In this document: positions 16,648 to 25,076 of the stretch, piece by piece
How positions within the stretch are numbered: position 1 is the first letter of the stretch
How the letters are laid out: every line of letters begins with the position of its first letter
Assembly (NCBI RefSeq): GCF_003457605.1
Contig: NZ_QRAN01000010.1
Span: 1 to 64,000 of the forward strand
Direction of reading: 5' to 3'
DNA length: 64,000 nt
From: Seongchinamella sediminis
Lineage (GTDB): Bacteria > Pseudomonadota > Gammaproteobacteria > Pseudomonadales > Halieaceae
Translations under genes and position numbers: made by a program
Notes under the pieces: generated by a model
Seen by the model: only the letters and a program-made list of their open reading frames with translations
The model's database searches: none
What the model was told of the DNA's origin: nothing

Positions 16648-17961
16648 TCAGCTGGACGGCATTTTCTCTTTCAACACGCGAACCTCGCGCTGCGGGAAGG
16701 GAATGGTGAAGCCGTTGTCGCGCATGGCCTCGAAAATCAGCAGCAACAGGTCGCCACCGACGCGGTTCTTGCCGTCGTCGATGCCGTACATCCAGAATTC
16801 CACAAACATATTCACGCCGGAATCGCCAAAGCTGTCGATTTCACAGTCGGGCCGCTCCTCGAAGGGGATATCGGGGCCGCTGATCACCTGCTCGTGGGCG
16901 GCGACGGTTTCCTTGATGATCTCCACCAGCTTGCGAATATCGCTGTCGTAGGCCACGGAAAAATCCACCCGATAGCGCTGCTTCTTGTTCTTGTGAGTCC
17001 AGTTGGTGAAGGTTCCAGTGACGAATTTCTCGTTGGGCACCATGATGTCCTTGCCATCGTAGGTTTCCAGGGTGGTGGAGCGCAGGGTCAGCTGGCGCAC
17101 CTCACCGGACCTGCCATCTTCCAGTTCAATAAAATCGCCCACGGTAACGGAACGGTCCAGCAGGATGATAATGCCCGAAATGAAGTTCGAGGCGATGGCC
17201 TGCAGGCCAAAGCCTAGTCCCACGCCGATCGCCCCGCCGAGCACCGCCAGGGCCGTCAGGTTGATTCCCATAACCTGCAGCAGCAACAGGAAAACGACAA
17301 CGAAAATCGACACTTCCAGCAGCTTGGCGGCCAGTTCCTTGGTCTGCACATCCAGCTTTTCCTGCCGCCGGATCACCTCCTGGCCGGTATTGTTGGACAG
17401 CCGGCCGAGCCAGAACAGCAGCGAGCCGAATATCAGTACGCGCACCACCCCGTAGGCGGAGATTTCTATGTTGCCGATGGTGACCTGCATCGACTCCAGA
17501 ATGCCGATGATGGGACCCAGCAGATCCAGCAGGTGCAGGAACAGCACCGGCAGGCCGACCCAGCGCAGCACGCTGGCGATGAAATGGTTGGAGACGTAGT
17601 CGCGAATCAGGGCGTTGTAAATCAACAACATGGCCAGGGTGAGGGCGGTTCGCACCAGCCAGGACTGTCCCAGCAGCGCGGCGCTGATCTCAACGGCGAA
17701 ACTCAACACCAGCACCGTGAGCAAGGGGAACAGGTACCTGCCCAGCTTGCCCGCAGCCTTGCGCAGCGGGCTGAGCGGCGAATCCGGCCGCGCCTGGGCA
17801 AAGAATGGAACATACTTCTGGATACGGTTGGCGACGAAAAAGGTAAGCCCGAAAACCACCAGCACCAGCGCCAGCTGGGCATAGCTTTCCGGCGCCACCA
17901 TGGCGCTGAGCGTCACCTCACCAGCGCGTTCAAGGGTCTGTCGCAAGCGATCGATATCCAC
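16648..17961 (-). CDS. MscS-family mechanosensitive ion channel
   Basis: A 437-residue inner-membrane protein with about five hydrophobic segments before the pore helix. The Gly/Ala-rich TM3 and following beta domain are plain: LGGAIGVGLGFGLQAIASNF, then LLDRSVTVGDFIELEDGRSG and the VPNEKFVTGTFTNWTH block of the cytoplasmic cage. It opens on membrane tension to release osmolytes during hypo-osmotic shock. It is longer than E. coli MscS (286) because of the extra N-terminal helices, as in the YbdG/YnaI-like branch. Monocistronic. Confidence 0.92.
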   Translation of the reverse strand: MDIDRLRQTLERAGEVTLSAMVAPESYAQLALVLVVFGLTFFVANRIQKYVPFFAQARPDSPLSPLRKAAGKLGRYLFPLLTVLVLSFAVEISAALLGQSWLVRTALTLAMLLIYNALIRDYVSNHFIASVLRWVGLPVLFLHLLDLLGPIIGILESMQVTIGNIEISAYGVVRVLIFGSLLFWLGRLSNNTGQEVIRRQEKLDVQTKELAAKLLEVSIFVVVFLLLLQVMGINLTALAVLGGAIGVGLGFGLQAIASNFISGIIILLDRSVTVGDFIELEDGRSGEVRQLTLRSTTLETYDGKDIMVPNEKFVTGTFTNWTHKNKKQRYRVDFSVAYDSDIRKLVEIIKETVAAHEQVISGPDIPFEERPDCEIDSFGDSGVNMFVEFWMYGIDDGKNRVGGDLLLLIFEAMRDNGFTIPFPQREVRVLKEKMPSS

Positions 17962-18140
17962 GACCTGTCTCCTGTAGCTTTTTATGTCCGGACAGCTCTG
18001 CGTGTGAGCCGCTAGACTTTACTGCATAGGCATAACCGGGGCCACCTGCAGCTCGCGAAGTCCTGGCTGTGCCGGGCAGTCAGTCGGCAACGCAATCTAC
18101 AGCCGATACTGCTTCGACAACACCCCCCTTATCGGCTAGA

Positions 18141-18167
18141 GTAGTTGCAGGTATTACCTTTAACTAC
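18141..18167. promoter_or_regulatory. Operator dyad of the toxin-antitoxin operon
   Basis: A 27-base dyad GTAGTT-N2-AGGTA-N-TACCT-N2-AACTAC is centred on 18154, ending 10 bases before the antitoxin start and overlapping the place where a promoter would sit. Ribbon-helix-helix antitoxins typically bind such palindromes and repress their own operon, so this is the likely autoregulatory site. Confidence 0.6.
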
Positions 18168-18177
18168 CGGAGGCAGT

Positions 18178-18456
18178 ATGGCAAGGCCAACTTCCATCAA
18201 GCTTGACGATGAACTGAAAAGTCGCGTGCAGCACCTCGCCGAGAAGCGGCAACGCTCCGCCCACTGGCTCATGCTCGAAGCCATCGGGCAGTACGTCGAG
18301 CGCGAGGAACGACGCGAAGCCTTCATGCAGGACACACTCAAGGCCTGGGAGGACTATCAGGCCACCGGCCAGCATGCCTCCGCCGACGAGGTAGAAAGCT
18401 GGCTGGCCAGCTGGGGATCTCATGATGAGGCCCCTGCCCCTGCATGCCACGAGTAA
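18178..18456 (+). CDS. Ribbon-helix-helix antitoxin (CopG/ParD type)
   Basis: A 92-residue protein. The N-terminus ARPTSIKLDDELKSRVQHLA is a classic ribbon-helix-helix DNA-binding motif, followed by SAHWLMLEAIGQYVEREE forming the second helix. The C-terminal tail (about 55-92) is charged and probably wraps the toxin. It overlaps the toxin gene by 13 bases and has a strong GGAGG, so it should be made first and in excess, as expected for an antitoxin. It likely also represses the operon through the dyad at 18141-18167. Confidence 0.88.
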   Translation: MARPTSIKLDDELKSRVQHLAEKRQRSAHWLMLEAIGQYVEREERREAFMQDTLKAWEDYQATGQHASADEVESWLASWGSHDEAPAPACHE

Positions 18457-18734
18457 TCTATGCGCCTGCAGCCATCCGGGACCTGGAGCGATTGCGAGCG
18501 TTTCTTCGCCACAGGAATCCGGCTGCAGCAAAGCGTGCCGCCCAAGCCATCACCCAGGGCGTTCGCGCTCTCGGCTTACAACCCCATATTGGTCGACTCA
18601 TCGATGATCTCCCCGAGCAATTCCGGGACTGGCCGATCGACTTCGGTGATAGCGGTTATATCGCCCGATACCGTATCGACGGCAACACGGTGGTCATTCT
18701 GGCCATCCGTCACCAGAAGGAAGCCAGCTTTTGA
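18444..18734 (+). CDS. RelE/ParE superfamily toxin
   Basis: A 96-residue protein of normal family length. VIYAPAAIRDLERLRAFLRH is the helical start of ParE/RelE folds, LQPHIGRLIDDLPEQFRDWPI the middle, and SGYIARYRIDGNTVVILAIRHQKEASF the C-terminal strands, with the basic and aromatic residues conserved in the family. ParE-type members poison gyrase, while RelE-type members cleave mRNA on the ribosome; which applies here cannot be told. The ATG lies inside the end of the antitoxin gene, indicating coupled translation. A chromosomal type II toxin-antitoxin pair. Confidence 0.88.
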   Translation: MPRVIYAPAAIRDLERLRAFLRHRNPAAAKRAAQAITQGVRALGLQPHIGRLIDDLPEQFRDWPIDFGDSGYIARYRIDGNTVVILAIRHQKEASF

Positions 18735-18841
18735 GGGAGCGTTCAAATCCCTCCCTCACATGAGCAAGCCAATCACAGGCGAGCATATGTCCCCCGGGGG
18801 CTTCCACGCCGTCGAGCACCGCTGGGCGCTGCCGGAATCGT

Positions 18842-19192
18842 TCAGGTAGCGCCACGCAGCCGGGCAATCAGCAGACCGAAGCCATGGAAGATCACGATGG
18901 GCACTGCAAAATAGATAAGGAACAGGGGGCCGTTGAAGCTGATTTGCACGGTCGTTTGCAGCGCGTTCCCGGCTGTGTCGCCGCGCAGCCTGGCGCTGGT
19001 GGAGGGGTCCGCTTGCCCGGGGCTTGCGGCGGCTTTCGACAGGGTCACCTGGCGCTCGATAAAGGGAAGGTAGATTGTCTCGGCGAGCGGGTCACGATCC
19101 AGGCTGCGCCATTCCACCAGGGTCAGGACGGCGAGCACGAAAGCCCAGACGAGGCTGAAGTGACTTGCTCGATTGAAAGAGGGTCCGGTCAT
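18842..19192 (-). CDS. Small membrane protein, unknown function
   Basis: A 116-residue protein with two hydrophobic helices, residues about 10-26 (FSLVWAFVLAVLTLV) and 90-108 (GPLFLIYFAVPIVIFHGFGLL), separated by a polar loop of about 55 residues that is probably periplasmic. No family is recognised. The ATG at 19192 is preceded by a moderate AGGCAG. It stands alone, convergent with the toxin gene and divergent from the S9 peptidase gene across about 200 bases. Confidence 0.6.
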   Translation of the reverse strand: MTGPSFNRASHFSLVWAFVLAVLTLVEWRSLDRDPLAETIYLPFIERQVTLSKAAASPGQADPSTSARLRGDTAGNALQTTVQISFNGPLFLIYFAVPIVIFHGFGLLIARLRGAT

Positions 19193-19399
19193 GATCTGCC
19201 TGATGCCACATTAGCGCAATAAATCTGGGCGCAGTATCCCGCGATGGGATCGCGATTGCCAGAACAGCGCTTGCCACCCTGCTGTTAGCCCGAATCCTGT
19301 TCCTGTCCTGATCCTGGCCAGTGCCGGCCAGCGCATACAGCAGAGCCGCCCCCGGCTGTTACACTGTCGCCTGCCCATACCCGGATTCAGGAGGAACCT

Positions 19400-21454
19400 G
19401 TGCCCACACCGTTCACCCAGTTATTGATCTGCAGCCTGCTGCTGGCGATGCCGATGTCTGCAAGCAGCAAGGACCTGCGCACCTTCAGCCGCGAGGACGT
19501 GTTTGAGCTGGAGTGGGCCGCCAATCCGCAGATATCCCCCGACGGCGAGCGCATCGTCTACGAGCGCAAGTCGATGGACATCATGGCGGACAAGCGTATC
19601 GGCAGACTGTGGCTGATTGATGCCGATGGTGACAACCACATGCCCCTCACCGGCGGCGAGGCGGAGGAAACCGGCGCCCAGTGGTCGCCCCAGGGTGACC
19701 GTATTGCGTTTATCCGTGATTCCCAGATCCATGTGCACTGGCTGGCCTCGGGGAAAACCACCCGCATCACCCAGCTGCTGCAGACACCCAGCGCACTCAG
19801 CTGGTCGCCCGATGGCAAACAGCTGGCCTTCTCCATGCTGGTACCGGAGACGCCGCCGATGCTGGTTGAGCCCATGCCGGTGCCAGAGGGCGCCCAGTGG
19901 CCGGAAGCGCCCTCGGTGACCACCAGCCTGAGGTACGAGCGGGACGGCGTCGGCCGGCTCAAGCCCGGTTTCTCGCACTACTTCCTGGTGGACGCCAGCG
20001 GCGGCAGCGCCAGGCAGCTGACCCATGGCAATTTCCATCACCAGGAACCGCCCCAGTGGCTGCCGGATGGCAGCGGCCTGGTGTTTTCCGCCAACCGCAA
20101 TGACAACTGGGAGCTGGACTTCCGCGAGTCCGAGTTATACCTGCTGCAGCTGGATAGCGGCAGCATCAGCGCGCTTACCGACCGCCGCGGCCCGGACCAG
20201 GGCCCGGCAATTTCGCCCGATGGCCGCTACGTCAGCTGGTACGGTTACGACGACAGGGTGCAGGCCTACCAGGTCAGCCAGCTCTATGTCATGGCGCTCG
20301 ATGGTGGCGAGCCGCGCGCCCTGCGCCCGGCGCTGGATCGCAGCGTGTCCGCCCTGCGCTGGGACAGCAGGAGCCGCGGCGTGTATTACGTGTACTCCAA
20401 CCACGGCGAATCCCATGTCGCCTACAGCAGCCTTCGCGGCGACCACCGGGATGTCGCCACGACCCTGGGCGGTGAATCCATGGCCCGGCCCTACGGCGGC
20501 GGATCCTACTCGGTGGCCAGCAATGGCCGCATCGCCTATACCTACTCCGACCCCCAGCGGCCGGCGGAACTCGCCCTGGCCCGGCCGGGCAGCAGCGAGC
20601 CGCGCCTGGTGACCCGGCTCAACGCCGACCTGCTGCCCTTTCGCGAACTCGGCCGGGTGGAGCCGGTGTGGTACCAGTCCAGCGTCGATGAGCGCGACCT
20701 GCAGGGCTGGATCATCAAGCCGCCGGGCTATGAGGAAGGCCGGGCCTATCCGCTGCTGGTGGAAAACCACGGCGGCCCCATTTCCCACTACGGGCCGCAC
20801 TTCAGCCCCGAACTGCAGCTGTGCGCCGCCGCCGGCTACCTGGTGTTCTATCCCAATCCCCGCGGCAGCACCAGTTACGGCGAGGAGTTCGCCAATCTGC
20901 TGTTCAATAACTATCCCGCGGAAGACTACCAGGACGTGATGGACGGCGTGGACTACCTGATTGACCAGGGGCTGACCGCTGAGGACCGCCTCTACGTCAC
21001 CGGCGGCAGCGCCGGGGGCATCATGACCGCCTGGATCGTTGGCAGCAACCAGCGCTTCCGCGCCGCCGCGGTGATCAAGCCGGTGATGAACTGGATCAGC
21101 AAGCTGCTGACCGCCGACAATTACTATGCCTACGCCGAGTACCGCTACCCCGGCCAGGTGTGGGAAAACCCGGAGACCTACTGGAAGTTTTCCCCGGTGT
21201 CGCTGGTGGGTAACATCCACACCCCCACTATGGTCATGGTCGGGTCCTCGGACCTGCGCACGCCGCTGTCGGAAGCCAAGCAGCTTTACCACGCGCTGCA
21301 GATTCGCGGCATCGATACCGCGCTGGTGGAGGTGCCCGAGGCGCCCCACTTCATCGCCAAGCGACCCAGCCAGCTGGTGACCAAGATCGATCACATCCTG
21401 GCCTGGTTCGCCCGCTATCCCTGGCAGCAGGCCGGGGCGGAGGAGGCCGAATAG
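19400..21454 (+). CDS. Exported S9-family prolyl oligopeptidase-like peptidase
   Basis: A 684-residue protein with a signal peptide (about 1-22), a beta-propeller half containing repeated PDG/SPDGKQLAF-type blades, and a C-terminal alpha/beta-hydrolase domain. The nucleophile elbow is GGSAGG (YVTGGSAGGIMTAW), the acid is in VGSSDLRTPLSEA and the base in EAPHFIAKR. This is the acylaminoacyl-peptidase/dipeptidyl-peptidase branch of S9, which removes short N-terminal peptides. The GTG start at 19400 has a near-perfect AGGAGGAA. It probably processes peptides in the periplasm or outside, next to the large S8 protease gene downstream. Confidence 0.9.
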   Translation: MPTPFTQLLICSLLLAMPMSASSKDLRTFSREDVFELEWAANPQISPDGERIVYERKSMDIMADKRIGRLWLIDADGDNHMPLTGGEAEETGAQWSPQGDRIAFIRDSQIHVHWLASGKTTRITQLLQTPSALSWSPDGKQLAFSMLVPETPPMLVEPMPVPEGAQWPEAPSVTTSLRYERDGVGRLKPGFSHYFLVDASGGSARQLTHGNFHHQEPPQWLPDGSGLVFSANRNDNWELDFRESELYLLQLDSGSISALTDRRGPDQGPAISPDGRYVSWYGYDDRVQAYQVSQLYVMALDGGEPRALRPALDRSVSALRWDSRSRGVYYVYSNHGESHVAYSSLRGDHRDVATTLGGESMARPYGGGSYSVASNGRIAYTYSDPQRPAELALARPGSSEPRLVTRLNADLLPFRELGRVEPVWYQSSVDERDLQGWIIKPPGYEEGRAYPLLVENHGGPISHYGPHFSPELQLCAAAGYLVFYPNPRGSTSYGEEFANLLFNNYPAEDYQDVMDGVDYLIDQGLTAEDRLYVTGGSAGGIMTAWIVGSNQRFRAAAVIKPVMNWISKLLTADNYYAYAEYRYPGQVWENPETYWKFSPVSLVGNIHTPTMVMVGSSDLRTPLSEAKQLYHALQIRGIDTALVEVPEAPHFIAKRPSQLVTKIDHILAWFARYPWQQAGAEEAE

Positions 21455-21872
21455 GGCCTTCCTCCACGACTGGCCGCCCCCGGCGCTAGCGGAAAAATCC
21501 CAGGCGTATTGATCATAATGACCATGGATCACGCTGGCACTATCCAGCCTGACAACCCGGACTGGTTATTTAGTCCAGTTCTTGTGCGCTTACACTTTAC
21601 GACCTGCAAGCGTGTATCAATTCTGCACCGCTAATAATTTTCGCCGTTTCTTGCACCCTGTAGAAGCTCTGCCTATATTGCGTTAGTCCGCAGCACAGTT
21701 GCACAACTGCAGCAGCACAATAACCGGCGGAGAGAGTTGCACCTTCACCCTCCCTGGCCTGGCTGTTGCGATGCTGACGCTGGCACTCCCGGAGCCTAGC
21801 TCGCCCGAATGCCCGCTTCCAGTTGTTACACGCTGATTGTGCTGCGTAATACAGTCTAATAAGGAATCCACA
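21455..21872. other. 418-base intergenic region, leader of the S8 protease gene
   Basis: No gene supported. The stretch is noticeably more A/T-rich than the flanking genes and presumably carries the promoter and leader of the S8 protease gene. I see no convincing terminator after the S9 gene and no riboswitch consensus. Confidence 0.4.
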
Positions 21873-24836
21873 ATGGCTAAATTTTCAGGAATAGCGGTGA
21901 CATCGCTGGCGGCCGTGCTGTTATCCAGCCCCAGTATTGCTGTCGACATAGGCACACCCGACAAAGAGCGCCTTCTGACCAGCCTGTCACAGGTGAAAGA
22001 AAGCAAAACCGGGGTATACATCGTGCAAATGTCCGACAACCCCGTGGCCGCCTACGATGGCGGTATCAAGGGCCTCAAGGCCACCCGGCCAGGCAAGAAC
22101 AAGAAACTGAACCCGCGAGACAAGAATGTGGCTGACTATGCCAATTACCTGGTCGATCGCCACGATGCCGCCTTGCGTGCCGTGGGCGCAGGCCAGAAAG
22201 TGCACAGTTATAAATACGTCTACAACGGCTTCTCCGCCAAACTCAGCAGAAAGCAGGCCAACGCCCTGAAAAAGATGCCCGGCGTACTGGCAGTCACTCC
22301 CGACCGCCTGCTGAAGCCAGACACGATTACCACCTCCCACATGCTGGAGCTGGATTCCGGCATCTGGAACGACGTCGGTGGTATCGACAGTGCTGGCGAA
22401 GACATCATTGTCGGCATCATCGACTCCGGTATCTGGCCGGAGAGTAGCAGCTTTGCGGACACCGTAGACCTCTCGGAAGCGCCTGGAAAAAGCGGCAAGA
22501 ACAAACTGGCGTACTCACCACCGCCTGCAAATTGGTCTGGCAGTTGCCGCTCAGGTCAAAACTGGTCCCAGAACACATGCAACAATAAACTGATCGGGGC
22601 GCAATGGTTCGTTGAGGGCTTCACCGCAAACGGAAAGTCACACTTGCTGAAGTATGAGTTCCTCTCTGCGCGCGACTTTGATGGCCACGGCACCCACACT
22701 GCGAGTACGGCAGCAGGCAATGCCAACGTCCCTGTAGTGATCAATGGGCAGCATGTCGGTGAAGCCAGTGGCATGGCGCCCAGAGCAAGGGTTGCTGCCT
22801 ACAAGGTGTGCTGGGGTACCGGTACTGACGGCGGCTGCTTCAGCAGTGACAGCGTCAAGGCGATCGATCAGGCCGTGGCCGATGGGGTTGACGTCCTCAA
22901 CTTCTCCATCAGCGGCTCCCGCACCACTTCCCTCGACCCGGTGGAAGTGGCCTTCCTGTTTGCCGCCGACGCCGGGGTTTTCGTCGCTGCCTCGGCAGGC
23001 AACAGCGGGCCTGGTCCTGAAACGGTGGCCCACAACAGCCCCTGGCTCACTACCGTGGCCGCCGGCACCCATGATCGCGGCTATACTGCCAGCGTGACTA
23101 CCGGTGAAGACATCACTTACGAGGGTGTTTCCCTCGGCTCCGGCGTCAGCGGCGACCTGGTGTATGCCGGTGATGCCGGCGACATCTTGTGCAACCCCGG
23201 TAGCCTCGACAGCGCAGTGGTTACCGGCAAGGTCGTGCTCTGCGACCGCGGTGACATCGCCCGCGTGGACAAGAGCCGGGCGGTGAAGGAAGCGGGCGGT
23301 ATCGGCATGATACTCGCTAACCAGGGCCCCAATTCGCTCAATGCCGACTTCCACACCGTGCCCAGCATTCACGTTGATCATATCGCTGGCGATGCACTGA
23401 GGACTTACGCACAGTCATCCGGTGCATCTGCTGATATCAGCGAGGGTACCCAGTACATCGCCGAAGCGTCACAGGTGGCGGCGTTCTCTTCCCGCGGGCC
23501 TGCGCTGGCCCACGGTGGCGACCTGCTCAAGCCGGACATTATGGCCCCCGGTGTGGACATCATCGCGGCGGTATCCCCTGCCGGTTCCAACGGCCAGAGC
23601 TTCGACGCCCTGAGCGGCACTTCCATGTCCAGTCCCCATATGGCCGGCCTGGGTGCGCTGATGAAACAGGCCCATCCCGATTGGTCCCCGGCGATGATCA
23701 AGTCCGCGTTTATGACCACGGCAACAACCGACACCAACGAGGGCAACCCCATTGACGGCGGCGCCCTCGATTACGGTGCCGGTTTCGTCCAGCCTAATGC
23801 GGCTACCAATCCCGGTTTGGCATATGATTCTGGATGGGTCGATTGGCTCGGCTTCCTGTGCGGATCGGGTGAGCTGCAGGCAGCTTACTGTCCTCAAATC
23901 AGTATTGATCCTAGTGACCTCAACTATCCCTCGATAGCCATTGGCGCTCTCGCCGGATCCCAGACTGTGCAAAGGACCGTAACCAATGTGGGCCCTGCCG
24001 GAGAATATGAGGTATCGGTGACAGCACCTGCGGGGATCGCAGTAGATGTTTTCCCGTCTGAGCTTGAGCTCGCACAGGGTGAATCAGCCTCCTACGAGGT
24101 GACCTTTACCAATGAGGGCGCCGAACTGCAAACCTGGCTGGAAGGTGACATCACATGGTCAGGCGACGCTCACACCGTGCGCAGTCCCTTCGTACTGAAC
24201 GCGGTTGAACTGGCGGCACCCGCTGAGGTAACTGGAACGCAGACTGACGGCGAGCTGAGCTTCCCCGTTACCTTTGGTTATGACGGTGAGTACTCAATCA
24301 ACGTGCACGGCCTGGCTGCTGCTGATATGCAGGAAGGCACGGTCGTCGACGATCCCGCAAACGACATCAATACTGCTTTGGGTACTGGTGTTGGTATTAG
24401 TGTGCATTTTGTAGAGAGAGCTGAGGGAGCGGTTCATCAGCGCATTTCACTGTTTGATGATTACACTGATGGCGTCGATGACCTCGACCTCTACGTATTC
24501 GACGCAGACTCTAACTTTGTCGCAGGCAGCGGGTCGGGCACTAGCGCCGAGCAGGTTGATATACCCAATCCCGCCTCAGACGGTTACTACGTTATTGTGC
24601 ATGGCTGGCAGACTGATGGACCGGATGCTGCCTACACGCTGTTCAGCTGGTCTGTGGCCGGCGATGAGACAAACATGACAGCTTCTGACCCAGGCGACGC
24701 CGCCCTTGGGGCCAGCGCAGATATCTCTGTCGAGTGGATGGACCTTCTCGAAGATACCAAGTATCTCGGCAAATTGTCGCATCAGAACGGTGTTGATGAA
24801 ATTGGTCAAACGATGGTCGTCATCGAGACAGACTAA
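21873..24836 (+). CDS. Secreted S8 subtilisin-like protease with PA insert and C-terminal beta domains
   Basis: A 987-residue secreted protease. Domains in order: signal peptide (1-23); I9 inhibitor prodomain (about 45-145); S8 catalytic domain with triad Asp184 (GIIDSG), His272 (GHGTHT) and Ser584 (GTSMSSP); a PA (protease-associated) insert in the catalytic domain at about 410-530 (VVTGKVVLCDRGD); an Fn3-like domain after about 700 (TVTNVGPAGEYEVSV); and a C-terminal prepeptidase-like beta domain. The arrangement resembles the plant-subtilase/cucumisin-like branch. It probably degrades extracellular protein. The ATG at 21873 has AAGGA 8 bases upstream. A strong terminator follows directly. 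Confidence 0.92.
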   Translation: MAKFSGIAVTSLAAVLLSSPSIAVDIGTPDKERLLTSLSQVKESKTGVYIVQMSDNPVAAYDGGIKGLKATRPGKNKKLNPRDKNVADYANYLVDRHDAALRAVGAGQKVHSYKYVYNGFSAKLSRKQANALKKMPGVLAVTPDRLLKPDTITTSHMLELDSGIWNDVGGIDSAGEDIIVGIIDSGIWPESSSFADTVDLSEAPGKSGKNKLAYSPPPANWSGSCRSGQNWSQNTCNNKLIGAQWFVEGFTANGKSHLLKYEFLSARDFDGHGTHTASTAAGNANVPVVINGQHVGEASGMAPRARVAAYKVCWGTGTDGGCFSSDSVKAIDQAVADGVDVLNFSISGSRTTSLDPVEVAFLFAADAGVFVAASAGNSGPGPETVAHNSPWLTTVAAGTHDRGYTASVTTGEDITYEGVSLGSGVSGDLVYAGDAGDILCNPGSLDSAVVTGKVVLCDRGDIARVDKSRAVKEAGGIGMILANQGPNSLNADFHTVPSIHVDHIAGDALRTYAQSSGASADISEGTQYIAEASQVAAFSSRGPALAHGGDLLKPDIMAPGVDIIAAVSPAGSNGQSFDALSGTSMSSPHMAGLGALMKQAHPDWSPAMIKSAFMTTATTDTNEGNPIDGGALDYGAGFVQPNAATNPGLAYDSGWVDWLGFLCGSGELQAAYCPQISIDPSDLNYPSIAIGALAGSQTVQRTVTNVGPAGEYEVSVTAPAGIAVDVFPSELELAQGESASYEVTFTNEGAELQTWLEGDITWSGDAHTVRSPFVLNAVELAAPAEVTGTQTDGELSFPVTFGYDGEYSINVHGLAAADMQEGTVVDDPANDINTALGTGVGISVHFVERAEGAVHQRISLFDDYTDGVDDLDLYVFDADSNFVAGSGSGTSAEQVDIPNPASDGYYVIVHGWQTDGPDAAYTLFSWSVAGDETNMTASDPGDAALGASADISVEWMDLLEDTKYLGKLSHQNGVDEIGQTMVVIETD

Positions 24837-24857
24837 GACCTGACCCACGGTATGGAG

Positions 24858-24887
24858 AAAGCCCGCGGAAACGCGGGCTTTTTTTTT
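24858..24887 (+). terminator. Rho-independent terminator of the S8 protease gene
   Basis: A perfect 10-bp stem, AAAGCCCGCG at 24858-24867 and CGCGGGCTTT at 24872-24881, closes a GAAA tetraloop and is followed by an unbroken T-run to 24887. It is 21 bases after the stop codon. Confidence 0.95.
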
Positions 24888-25076
24888 GCTCATCACCGGC
24901 CGGGCGCGTTTCCGGGCGTCGCGCTGACGCGCCCAGCTAAACTGATGGCCGTCCATGGGTTACACTTTATCTATCGCTTGCTGAAGCGGCGATGAGGTCC
25001 TGAGGGACAGAGCAATGCTGATGCAGTGCGCCACGTTATTCCGCGGCAGCGACTGATCAGTTGTACGGAGTAGGCA

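Noticed and set aside
20135-21532. Long open frame antisense to the S9 peptidase
   Set aside because: The sense frame carries the complete catalytic triad.
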